Shown: positions 12,007 to 22,149 of the stretch, piece after piece
Numbering within the stretch: position 1 is the stretch's first letter
Layout of the letters: the number at the start of each line of letters is the position of its first letter
DNA from: Humibacillus xanthopallidus
GTDB lineage: Bacteria; Actinomycetota; Actinomycetes; Actinomycetales; Dermatophilaceae
DNA: 64,000 nucleotides
Assembly: GCF_006716675.1 (NCBI RefSeq)
Contig: NZ_VFPM01000001.1
Coordinates: 372,001 to 436,000 of the forward strand
Direction of reading: 5' to 3'
Notes under the pieces: generated by a model
What the model was told of the DNA's origin: nothing
What the model saw: only the letters and a program-made list of their open reading frames with translations
Database searches by the model: none
Position numbers and translations under genes: made by a program

Positions 12007-13266
12007 TTATCGATCCGCGACCGCAGCAAGAGGAGCAATCCCGCCCAGGCCCGGCGAACCAGCTGCCGAGGACGCGGCGGTGAAGACGGCTCCGGCGAGG
12101 GTGCGGGCGCCGATGCCGATGGCCGCCTCGTCGACGACGAGGTCGCCGCGGTGCAGGTCGTAGGTCGGGCCGCCCGGTGTGCGGGTGCCGAGTCGCGCCA
12201 TGGCGCCGACGACGTGGGTGAGGTACCACGCGAAGTCCTCGCCACCGAGGGACTGCGGCGTCGGCGCGACGTGGGCGCCCGCCCCGGTCACGGCGGCGGT
12301 GAGCGCGTCGATGCACGCGGCGTCGTTGACGACGGGCGGCACGCCCTTGGTGATGAGGACCTCGGCCTGGACGGCATACGGCGCCACGACGGCGTGCACG
12401 ACCTCCTCGAGGAGGCGCTCGACGCCCTCCCACACGCTCGCGTCGAGCATGCGGAGCGTGCCCCCGACCTTGCCGATGCTGGGGATGACGTTGTGCGCGC
12501 CACCGGAGTGCACCGAGCCCCAGACGAGGGCGGCACCCGCGCGGGGGTCGAGCCGGCGTGAGAGCACGCCGGGGACGTCCGTGACGACCTTGGCGAGGGC
12601 GTACGTGAGGTCCTGCGTGAGGTGCGGGCGCGACGTGTGGCCGCCGCGACCCGAGAGGGTCACCTCCACCTGGTCGGCGGCGGCGGTGATCGCCCCGACC
12701 CGCAGGCCCACCTGGCCGGCGTCGAGGGACGGGTCGCAGTGGAGGGCGAAGATGCGGTCGACGCCGACGAGTCCGTCCTGCGCGACGACGTCCTCGGCGC
12801 CGCCGGGCATGACCTCCTCGGCAGGCTGGAAGATGAGGCGCGCGCCGATCCCGGCGGCGACGAGGCGCTCCTCGACGGAGCGCAGCGCGAGCGCGGCGCC
12901 GATGAGCGCGGTCGTGTGCACGTCGTGTCCGCACGCGTGGCTGACGCCGTCGGTGGCCGAGGCGAAGTCGAGGCCGGTCTGCTCACGGATCGGCAGCGCG
13001 TCGATGTCGGCGCGCAGGGCGATGCGCCGGGTCGGCTGCGTCGCGCCGAGGTCGGCCACGAGGCCCGTGCCCCGCAGGTGGCGCACCCCGATGCCGGCGC
13101 GCTCGAGCCGCTCGGAGACGACCGAGGTCGTGCGCACCTCGCCGCGGGCGAGCTCGGGGTGGGCGTGCAGGTCGCGCCGGATCGCGACGAGCTCCGCAGC
13201 GTGCTCGGAGACGGCACGGGCGATGGCCTCGAACGGGATCGCGAGAGCGGACTGGGTCACGAGCAC
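12007..13266 (-). CDS. M20-family amidohydrolase
   Basis: Zinc-dependent peptidase/amidohydrolase of the M20 AmiA/HipO/AbgB group, about 419 residues. Metal-site and catalytic motifs are visible: RADIDALPI, SHACGHDVHTT, FQPAEE with the catalytic Glu pair, the dimerisation insert GRGGHTSRPH, and the late LGGEDFAWYL. The substrate is unknown. It lies upstream of the nucleoside importer on the same strand, an arrangement I recall from other actinobacteria, so a role in nucleoside or base catabolism is plausible but inferred. The start may be GTG 13266 or GTG 13260; a TAGACT box at 13275-13270 is better spaced for the latter if the transcript is leaderless. Confidence 0.88.
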   Translation of the reverse strand: MLVTQSALAIPFEAIARAVSEHAAELVAIRRDLHAHPELARGEVRTTSVVSERLERAGIGVRHLRGTGLVADLGATQPTRRIALRADIDALPIREQTGLDFASATDGVSHACGHDVHTTALIGAALALRSVEERLVAAGIGARLIFQPAEEVMPGGAEDVVAQDGLVGVDRIFALHCDPSLDAGQVGLRVGAITAAADQVEVTLSGRGGHTSRPHLTQDLTYALAKVVTDVPGVLSRRLDPRAGAALVWGSVHSGGAHNVIPSIGKVGGTLRMLDASVWEGVERLLEEVVHAVVAPYAVQAEVLITKGVPPVVNDAACIDALTAAVTGAGAHVAPTPQSLGGEDFAWYLTHVVGAMARLGTRTPGGPTYDLHRGDLVVDEAAIGIGARTLAGAVFTAASSAAGSPGLGGIAPLAAVADR

Positions 13267-13380
13267 GGGAGTCTAGCGAGAGGATGGCCCTGCCACCGAC
13301 GCTCACCCCGAACGGCCGGTCCCGGCTCGACCCCGGTTGGCCGGCCTCCCCCGACGCCCACAGAGAGCAGGACCGACGCC

Positions 13381-14079
13381 GTGAGCGAGCCCGTGCCGCA
13401 GGCCGCAGGCCGTGCGCTGCTCATGCGGATCGACCGCGCCCTGCCCTTCACGACCGTCGTCACGGCGGGCTCGGACGCGACGGTGTGGTGCGCCGACGTC
13501 ACGTCGCGCGCGCGTGCCGGTGAGGACCCCCTGAGGCCCTGGCGCGACGCCCTCCAGGGGCAGCAGGAGCGGATGCACGGGGTTCCCGTGCCGCCGCACG
13601 TGCCCGCTGCCTTCGTGCTCCAGTGGTGGTGCGAGGTCGTCGCCACCCCGCTGGCGTATGCCGTCCGGCTCGGTGAGGGGGTCGTCGTGCCCGACGCGGG
13701 TGGGCTCGGTTTCGAGCTCGCGCCGGGCCTGCACCCGCACCGGATCGTCGTCGACCCGGACCGCCTCACGCGCCTGTCACCCCCCGAGGGGGACGCGGGT
13801 GCGACGGCTCACGGTGCGGGCGCCGAGGCGGCGCTGGAACTGGCCCGGACGGCATACCTCGGGCTCGTCGAGGACGTCGTGCGCGACTTCGCGCCGGACG
13901 TCGTCATGGGATCGCGGCAGCGGTGGGGCGTCGTCGACGACATGTGGCAGACGGCCGTGCGGCTGGCCGACGGCGCGGCCGGGGTGTCGGTCGGGCCGGC
14001 GCCGAGGCGGGTGTCGTGCTGCTTCATCTACGCGCTGCCGGGCATGCGCGAGTGCGCGTCGTGCCCGCGTGGGGGCTGA
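13381..14079 (+). CDS. FhuF-like (2Fe-2S) protein, putative siderophore-iron reductase
   Basis: A 232-residue protein ending in CC-x10-CxxC (CCFIYALPGMRECASCP), the unusual 2Fe-2S ligand pattern of FhuF-type ferric-siderophore reductases. The rest is a soluble alpha/beta protein without a membrane segment. The GTG at 13381 has an AGGA 8 bases upstream. It stands alone between divergent amidohydrolase and psuG; no siderophore transport gene is nearby, so the specific substrate is open. Family assignment rests mainly on the C-terminal cysteine pattern. Confidence 0.75.
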   Translation: MSEPVPQAAGRALLMRIDRALPFTTVVTAGSDATVWCADVTSRARAGEDPLRPWRDALQGQQERMHGVPVPPHVPAAFVLQWWCEVVATPLAYAVRLGEGVVVPDAGGLGFELAPGLHPHRIVVDPDRLTRLSPPEGDAGATAHGAGAEAALELARTAYLGLVEDVVRDFAPDVVMGSRQRWGVVDDMWQTAVRLADGAAGVSVGPAPRRVSCCFIYALPGMRECASCPRGG

Positions 14080-14101
14080 GGCCGGGCCGGCGCCCGGGCC
14101 C

Positions 14102-14107
14102 TAGGGT
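14102..14107 (+). promoter_or_regulatory. TAGGGT -10 box, psuG (leaderless type)
   Basis: TAGGGT ends 7 bases before the psuG ATG, with no Shine-Dalgarno between. Transcription would begin at or next to the start codon. Confidence 0.55.
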
Positions 14108-14114
14108 TGCTGTC

Positions 14115-15152
14115 ATGTCGAGCGTGACCGTGCCCCCGTCGCCCGTGTCGCCGCGGTCGACCCCGTCGACCCCGTCGACCCCGGTCGTCGTGCAGGAGGA
14201 GGTGCAGGCAGCGCTCGCGGACGGCCGCGGTGTCGTCGCGCTCGAGAGCACGATCCTTGCCCACGGTCTGCCGCACCCCGACAACATCGAGATCGCCGCC
14301 CAGATCGAGGACGCCGTGCGCGCCGGCGGCGGCGTGCCCGCGACGATCGCCGTGCTGGGCGGTGTCGTGCACGTGGGCCTCGGGCCCTCGGAGCTCGAGC
14401 GCATCTGCACCGCCCCCGACGTCGCCAAGCTGTCGATGCGCGACCTCGGCGTCGCCGTCGCGCTCGGGCTCGACGGCGCGACGACCGTCGCCTCGACCTC
14501 GGCGGTCGCCCACCTCGCCGGCATCCGCGTCTTCGCCACGGGCGGCCTCGGCGGGGTGCACCGGGGCGCCTCCGCGACCTTCGACGTGTCGGCCGACCTC
14601 GGCGTGATCGCCTCGACGCCGGTCCTCGTCGTGTGTGCGGGCGTCAAGTCGATCCTCGACGTGCCGGGCACCCTCGAGACCCTCGAGACGCTCTCGGTGC
14701 CGGTGCTCGGCTACCGCACCAACGCCTTCCCCGGCTTCTACCTGTCGGACTCCGGCCACGAGGTGCCGTGGCGGGTCGAGTCGGCGGCCGAGGCGGCTGC
14801 GGTGGTCGTCGCGCGAGACCGGCTGGGCACCGATGCCGCGGGCGTCGTGCTCGCCAACCCGCTGCCGGTGGACCGGCAGGTCGAGCGCGGACTGCACGAC
14901 CGGCTCGTCGCCGAGGGCCTCGCCGTGCTCGAGCGCGAGGGCGTGCACGGCAAGGACGTGACGCCGCGGCTGCTCGAGTACTTCCACGACAACTCCGGCG
15001 GCGAGTCGCTGCGGGCCAACGTCGAGCTCGTGCTGTCGAACGCGCGGCTCGCGGGTGAGGTGGCGGCGCAGATCGTCGCGCAGTCGGCGGCTGCGACCGA
15101 CGTGGCCGGCGTGGCCGGCACGGTCGCCGACGCGACCGGGCTCGGCTCGTGA
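14115..15152 (+). CDS. psuG: Pseudouridine-5'-phosphate glycosidase
   Basis: Splits the C-C glycosidic bond of pseudouridine 5'-phosphate to uracil and ribose 5-phosphate. Family motifs are strong: ALESTILAHGLPHP, PATIAVLGG, STSAVAHLAGI, FATGGLGGVHRG, AGVKSILDVPGTLE and the FPGFYL-DSG region. The 345-residue product is slightly longer than usual because of an N-terminal Pro-Ser-Thr stretch encoded by a 9-bp repeat. The ATG at 14115 has no ribosome site but a TAGGGT box 7 bases upstream. Its stop overlaps the psuK GTG by four bases. Confidence 0.95.
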   Translation: MSSVTVPPSPVSPRSTPSTPSTPVVVQEEVQAALADGRGVVALESTILAHGLPHPDNIEIAAQIEDAVRAGGGVPATIAVLGGVVHVGLGPSELERICTAPDVAKLSMRDLGVAVALGLDGATTVASTSAVAHLAGIRVFATGGLGGVHRGASATFDVSADLGVIASTPVLVVCAGVKSILDVPGTLETLETLSVPVLGYRTNAFPGFYLSDSGHEVPWRVESAAEAAAVVVARDRLGTDAAGVVLANPLPVDRQVERGLHDRLVAEGLAVLEREGVHGKDVTPRLLEYFHDNSGGESLRANVELVLSNARLAGEVAAQIVAQSAAATDVAGVAGTVADATGLGS

Positions 15153-16027
15153 GCGGTCGCCCGGTCGTCGTCGTCGGTGACGTCGGGCTCGACGTCATCA
15201 CGCGGCCACGGGGCGAGATCCACTGGCACTCCGACACTCCGTCGGCCGTCGCCCTCGTGCCCGGTGGCGCCGGGGGCAACTCGGCGTCGTGGCTCGCAGC
15301 GGCCGGTGCCGACGTCACCCTGCTGGCGCGCATCGGTCACGACGCCGCCGGGCTGGCCTGCCGCAGCGAGCTCGAGGCCGAGGGGGTGCACTGCGCCTTC
15401 AGCGTCGACGAGACGCTGCCGACGTGCATGGTCGTCATCCTGCTCGACGCGCACGGCGACCGGACGATGTTTCCCGACCGCGGCGCCAACAAGGCGTTCT
15501 CGGTGGCAGACGTCGACCTCGCGTCGCTCGGACTGCCCGACGACCCGCTCCCCCACCTGCACCTGTCGGGCTACGTCCTCTTCGACACCGGGTCCCGCGC
15601 GGCCGGGCTCGAGGCGTTGCGCCAGGCCCGCGCGCTCGGCTGGACGACGTCGGTCGACCCCCAGTCGCCTGCCCTCATCGCGCGCGAGGGCGTCGGCACC
15701 TTCCTGTCCTGGGTCGACGGTGTCGACCTGCTGCTGCCCAACGAGAACGAGGTCGCGACGCTCGGCGGCCTCGAGGCGATCCTGCGCCACACCCAGCAGG
15801 TCGTGGCGACCTTCGGAGCCGCCGGGGCCCGGTGGGTCGCTGACGGTCTCGACGTCTCGGCCGAGGCGCCGCACGTCGCCAACGTCGACGCCACCGGGTG
15901 CGGCGACGCCTTCAACGCCGGCCTGCTCGCGGCCTGGCTCGCGGGCGAGGCGCCGGCCGACGCCCTGGCCGCCGGGGTCGCGGCAGGCAGCGCGGCGGCA
16001 GCCCGCGTCGGCGCCCGACCCCGCTGA
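15149..16027 (+). CDS. psuK: PfkB-family sugar kinase, probable pseudouridine kinase
   Basis: Predicted to phosphorylate pseudouridine to the substrate of the preceding glycosidase. The 292-residue ribokinase-fold protein has the N-terminal VVGDVGLDV strand, the GGAGGNSA glycine region and the catalytic DATGCGDAFNAGLL, where the more common form is DTTGAGD; the Asp base is kept. It starts at a GTG overlapping the psuG stop (GTGA), so the two are translationally coupled. The pseudouridine specificity is inferred from this coupling. Confidence 0.85.
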   Translation: MSGRPVVVVGDVGLDVITRPRGEIHWHSDTPSAVALVPGGAGGNSASWLAAAGADVTLLARIGHDAAGLACRSELEAEGVHCAFSVDETLPTCMVVILLDAHGDRTMFPDRGANKAFSVADVDLASLGLPDDPLPHLHLSGYVLFDTGSRAAGLEALRQARALGWTTSVDPQSPALIAREGVGTFLSWVDGVDLLLPNENEVATLGGLEAILRHTQQVVATFGAAGARWVADGLDVSAEAPHVANVDATGCGDAFNAGLLAAWLAGEAPADALAAGVAAGSAAAARVGARPR

Positions 16028-16054
16028 GCGGCATACCCCCTCCTCGCTCGCGGG

Positions 16055-16138
16055 CACACGGACCTCCACGAACCGAGCGGAGCGCCGAGGCCACGCTCGC
16101 GTGCGCTCGACGGCGGTGCTCGTGGCGGTCCGCCTGCC
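16055..16138. repeat. Inverted-repeat element, left copy
   Basis: Arms CACACGGACCTCCACGA (16055-16071) and TCGTGGCGGTCCGCCTGCC (16120-16138) pair over 13 bases with one mismatch around a 48-base centre. A related 85-bp element with nearly the same arms but an unrelated centre lies at 17038-17122, on the other side of the DUF559 gene. The rest of this 160-base intergenic stretch holds a CGGCATAC copy at 16029-16036 directly after the psuK stop. Confidence 0.65.
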
Positions 16139-16186
16139 TGTGGAGGGCGACCGCGCCGGTGACCTCGGGCCGGGCACGCTTGCCCC

Positions 16187-17074
16187 ATGGACGTCCACGC
16201 ACTGCTCGCCCAGCGGGGTGGGACGTGCACGTGGCGCGACCTGCGACGGTGCGTCCCGCGTCACCGGATCAGGGTTGCCCTCGCATCGGGCGCGATCGTG
16301 CGGGTGGCCAGAGGCCGGTATGCCCTGCCCAGCCTGGCCGCCGCCCGCTGCCTCGCCGTGGGTGCCAGCGCGATGGCATCGCACACGACGGCGGCGCTGC
16401 ACTGGGGCTGGCAGGTGAAGCACGAGCCGGAGCTACCTCACCTCACCCTGCCGCGCGGCCGCAAGCTCCGCGCCGCCGCGCGCACCGGGGTGCGACGCCA
16501 CTGGCGCGACCTCGAAGCGACAGAGGTTGTCGACGGCTGGGTGACGAGTCGCGAGCGCACGGTCATCGACTGCTGCCTCGACCTGCCCTTCGACGAGGCT
16601 CTCGCCGTCGCCGACTCCGCTTGGCGCGACGGGCTGTCACCCATCGCCGCCATGACGGCCGCCGCTCGGCTGCCCCGACGACTGCGTCGGCGAGTCGCGA
16701 GGGTCCTCCAGCATGCCGACCGCGGGGCGGCCAACCCCTTCGAGTCGGTGCTGCGTGCCCTGTGCCTCCAGGTCGAGGGACTGAGCGTCGTGACGCAGCA
16801 CGTCATCGCTGATCGGACGTTCTACGCCAAGGTCGATCTGGCGGACGCGGCGCTGCGAATCGTCATCGAGGCAGAGGGTTTCGAGAACCACGGCACACGA
16901 GCGGCGCTCAAGCGCGACTGCCGGCGCTACACCGGGCTGGGCGCACGCGGGTGGGTGGTCATCCGGTTCACCTGGGACGAGGTCATGTTCGACCCGGACC
17001 ATGTCCTCACAGCCCTGCGCCAGGTCGTTGCCACGCGCACACGGACCGCCACGACCGCTCCGGTGACGGCGTAA
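16187..17074 (+). CDS. DUF559 / Vsr-like nuclease-fold protein with AbiEi-like N-terminus
   Basis: A 295-residue protein. The first 80 residues resemble the winged-helix antitoxin-type domain of AbiEi-like proteins. The C-terminal 110 residues fit the DUF559 fold related to very-short-patch repair endonucleases: ANPFES (Glu near 186), KVDLAD (Asp near 217), VIEAEG, then RDCRRYTGLGARGWVVIRFTWDEV. This PD-(D/E)XK-like pattern suggests DNA cleavage or nicking, but no substrate is known. It is an isolated gene flanked by related inverted repeats, which may mark a small mobile unit. The start is ATG with only a weak CACGCT box before it. Confidence 0.75.
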   Translation: MDVHALLAQRGGTCTWRDLRRCVPRHRIRVALASGAIVRVARGRYALPSLAAARCLAVGASAMASHTTAALHWGWQVKHEPELPHLTLPRGRKLRAAARTGVRRHWRDLEATEVVDGWVTSRERTVIDCCLDLPFDEALAVADSAWRDGLSPIAAMTAAARLPRRLRRRVARVLQHADRGAANPFESVLRALCLQVEGLSVVTQHVIADRTFYAKVDLADAALRIVIEAEGFENHGTRAALKRDCRRYTGLGARGWVVIRFTWDEVMFDPDHVLTALRQVVATRTRTATTAPVTA

Positions 17075-17122
17075 CCCCGTCTGAGACCGGGCCACAGCGT
17101 CAGTGGTGGCGGTCCGTCTGCC
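17038..17122. repeat. Inverted-repeat element, right copy
   Basis: Arms CACACGGACCGCCACGA (17038-17054) and TGGTGGCGGTCCGTCTGCC (17104-17122) pair perfectly over 12 bases. The left arm overlaps the last codons of the DUF559 gene. Arm sequences match the copy at 16055-16138 at 16 of 17 and 17 of 19 positions. Confidence 0.65.
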
Positions 17123-17131
17123 CGGGCTCAA

Positions 17132-17154
17132 CGGCATACCGCGGCGGTATGCCG
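17132..17154. terminator. 23-bp palindrome made of two CGGCATAC motifs
   Basis: CGGCATACCGC (17132-17142), one central G, then GCGGTATGCCG (17144-17154) form perfect 11-bp arms between the convergent DUF559 and mutase genes. It could act as a bidirectional terminator or be a protein-binding site. There is no T-run. Confidence 0.45.
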
Positions 17155-17160
17155 GGTGGC

Positions 17161-18753
<1,593 letters not shown>

Positions 18754-18760
18754 GGTGCCG

Positions 18761-18766
18761 AGCGTA
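18761..18766 (-). promoter_or_regulatory. TACGCT -10 box, acyl-CoA mutase
   Basis: TACGCT ends 7 bases before the mutase ATG on the minus strand; this is the leaderless arrangement seen repeatedly in this window. Confidence 0.5.
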
Positions 18767-18849
18767 ACGGCGGGGTGCTCGCCCGCACCCCGAGCGCGGC
18801 GGATCGTTGCCGATGTCACGTCGCCGCTGCCGTATGCCGTCCGGCGGGG

Positions 18850-19359
18850 TCAGTGGTCAGCAGGCCAGTCCCGGGTGATCTCGGCCTTGCGGACCTGCCA
18901 CTCCTGCTCGATGTCGCCCATCCGCTCGGCGAGGAAGGAGAGGAACTCGACGGAGAGCTGCAGCCTCCGGCCGGCGGCGGCCGAGGTGCCGCCGACGGCG
19001 GGCACCCCGGACCTCAGGCTCGACTCGATCTGCGCGAGCACCCGGTCACGGCTCAGCATCGCGCCGTGCCACGCGTCGCTCTGCACGACGTAGACGTCTC
19101 GGCGGGAGCCGCGCTCGCGCTCCTTACCGATGAGGTAGGTCTGGGTGAGGTAGCGCACCGCCCCCGAGATCGCGGCGGGGCTGACTTCGAGGGCCTCGGT
19201 CAGCTCTGCGGCCGTCATGCGGCCGTCGTCGTCCGAGAGCAGGCAGGCGAAGACGCGCGAGGCGAGGCGAGGCATGCCGGCGTCGGTGAGGGAGGCGCCG
19301 AACCTCTCGACGTAGGCGGCGACCGCGCGCTCGTCGCGGACGGGTGGTCGTGCGGCCAC
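18850..19359 (-). CDS. MarR/GbsR-type transcriptional regulator
   Basis: A 169-residue winged-helix regulator. Residues 30-90 carry the DNA-binding region (MTAAELTEALEVSPAAISGA, then RYLTQTYLIGKERERGSRRD forming the wing). The C-terminal helix bundle is the likely dimerisation part. It is transcribed divergently from the ABC exporter pair at 19443-21994 across an 83-base gap holding an inverted repeat, so it most likely represses that exporter and itself. The ligand is unknown but probably an exported compound. Start: GTG/ATG region at 19359, with CCTCC-complement spacing consistent with a ribosome site (AGGAGGTGCG). Confidence 0.85.
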   Translation of the reverse strand: MAARPPVRDERAVAAYVERFGASLTDAGMPRLASRVFACLLSDDDGRMTAAELTEALEVSPAAISGAVRYLTQTYLIGKERERGSRRDVYVVQSDAWHGAMLSRDRVLAQIESSLRSGVPAVGGTSAAAGRRLQLSVEFLSFLAERMGDIEQEWQVRKAEITRDWPADH

Positions 19360-19405
19360 CGCACCTCCTGGATCGTGATCGATGACATTTCGGATGACTC
19401 ACTAT

Positions 19406-19423
19406 ATTCAGTTAATCGTGAAT
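19406..19423. promoter_or_regulatory. Candidate operator between regulator and ABC exporter
   Basis: Perfect 5-bp arms ATTCA (19406-19410) and TGAAT (19419-19423) surround an 8-base centre in an unusually AT-rich patch. A TATATT hexamer (19403-19408) overlaps the left arm and may be the exporter -10. A repressor bound here would block both divergent promoters. Confidence 0.45.
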
Positions 19424-19442
19424 CCTGTGTATCGTCGAGACC

Positions 19443-20341
<899 letters not shown>

Positions 20342-20345
<4 letters not shown>

Positions 20346-21994
20346 CGAGCACCAGCGCACCCACCGCACCGAGCAGCCCCCGGGTGGGCAGCGCCAGGGG
20401 CAGCGGCCTGACGGGCACGACGCGGCTGCTGCGCCTCGCGGCCCGGCGCGACCGGGTCCTCATCCCGGTGAGCGCCGTGACGCTCATGGCCGTCGTGGCG
20501 GGCTCGGCCCAGGCGACCTTCGACCTCTACCCCGACCCGTCGCTCGCGTCGCCGGCGCTGCGCGAGACGCTCGACAACCCGGCCCTCGTCGCGATCTACG
20601 GGCCGGTCGCCAGCCTGACCGTCGATGCCCTCGCGACCTTCAAGACCGTCCTGCTCGGTGGCGTCTTCCTCTGCCTGCTCGCCTATGTCGTCGTGCGCCG
20701 GCACACCCGCACCGAGGAGGAGGAGGGGCGCCTCGAGCTGCTCGGCAGCGGGGTCGTCGGCCGACGCGCGCCGCTGGCTGCGGCGGTGCTCCTCGCCACC
20801 GCGGCGGTGATCGGCACGTCGGTGCTGACGATCCTCGGCGCCGTCGCCGTCGGGCTCGACAGCGCTGGCTCGGTTGCACTCGGGGTGTCCTGGGCTGTCA
20901 TGGGCCTGACATGGGTCGGGGTGACCGCGGTGTCTGCCCAGATGACCGAAACTGCCCGTGGCACAGCGGGATTCGCGCTGGGTGCGCTCGCGGCGGCATA
21001 CCTCCTGCGGGCGCTCGGCGACGCGGCGGGCAGCGACAGTCCGGCGCGCGTCCTCACGTGGATCTCCCCGCTGGGCTGGGCCGAGAAGGTCGAGCCCTAC
21101 GGCGCCAACCGCGTGTGGGTGCTCGTCGTCGGCGTCGTCGCGTATGCCGTCCTCGTCCTCGTCGCCTTCGCGCTCCTCGAGCGCCGCGACCTGGGCGCCG
21201 GCGTCCTGCCGAGCCGCCCGGGGCCGGCTCGCGGCTCGCTCCGCACGGTCGGTGGCCTCACCCGGCGTCTCGCGCGCGGAACCGTCATCGGGTGGACCAT
21301 CGGTTTCGTCGTGCTCGGCGCGGTCGTCGGGTCGCTCGGGGGCAGCGTGCAGTCCTTCGTCGACTCGCCCGAGATCGCCGAGATGCTGCGCAAGCTCGGC
21401 GGCGGGGCCGGCACGATCATCGACACTTTCTTCGCCACCGAGCTGCGCTTCGCGGCGATCGCCGCTGCGGCTCTCGGGATCGCCCTGACCACGCGGATGC
21501 GGACGGAGGAGACGTCGGAGCGGGCCGAGGCCGTGCTCGCCACGCCGGTCACCCGGCTGCGCTGGGGCGTCTCGCACATCGTCGTCGCCGTCGCCGCGAC
21601 CGCCCTCGTGCTCGCCGTGGCCGGCGTCGTCGCCGGTCTGCTCGACGGGCGTCGCACGGGCGACGTGGCCGGCTCAGTGGGCCGGCTCACCGGCGGGGCG
21701 CTCGCGGCGCTGCCCGCGGTGTGGGTCTGCATCGCCGTGGCCGTGCTGCTCGTCGGGCTCGTGCCGCGCCTGACGGGGCTCGTGTGGGCCGTGCTCATCG
21801 GCTTCCTCGTGCTCGGCGAGTTCGGCCCGATCATGAACCTCCCGTCGTGGATGACCGCCGTGTCCCCCTTCGACCACCTCTCCCACCTGCCCGGCGGCAC
21901 CCTCGACACCGCGGCGGTGCTGGGTCTCGTCGTCGTCGCGGTCGCGCTCACGGCAGTCGGGCTCGCCGGGCTCCGTCGCCGCGACATCGCCTGA
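20342..21994 (+). CDS. ABC exporter membrane subunit (tetronasin-exporter-like)
   Basis: A 550-residue polytopic protein with about twelve hydrophobic segments in two similar halves, each starting with a short cytosolic stretch. It looks like the fused permease of polyketide-antibiotic exporters. The motif [12 protein letters not shown] in the first cytosolic loop and [17 protein letters not shown] in the second half are repeated versions of the same element, supporting an internal duplication. It is coupled to the ATPase gene by ATGA. The exported substrate is unknown. Confidence 0.88.
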
Positions 21995-22013
21995 GCGTTT
22001 CGACCTCTTCCCC

Positions 22014-22044
22014 GATCGAAAGAGCAGTTCGTCGGCTTTCGGTC
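22014..22044 (+). terminator. Possible terminator after the ABC exporter
   Basis: GATCGAAAG (22014-22022) and CTTTCGGTC (22036-22044) pair over nine bases with one wobble around a 13-base loop, 20 bases after the exporter stop codon. No T-run follows, so the assignment is weak. The remaining bases to manC hold one CGGCATAC copy (22089-22096). Confidence 0.35.
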
Positions 22045-22137
22045 AGTCCCCGGTTCACCCCGGACCGCTCTCCGATTCGAGGTGCACACGGCATACCGCG
22101 GAATGTCGACCCGCGCGGCGACGACCGCGGTTGTCGC

Positions 22138-22143
22138 TACCCT
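22138..22143 (+). promoter_or_regulatory. TACCCT -10 box, manC
   Basis: TACCCT ends 6 bases before the manC ATG and there is no ribosome-binding site, consistent with a leaderless transcript. Confidence 0.5.
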
Positions 22144-22149
22144 CTGCCC

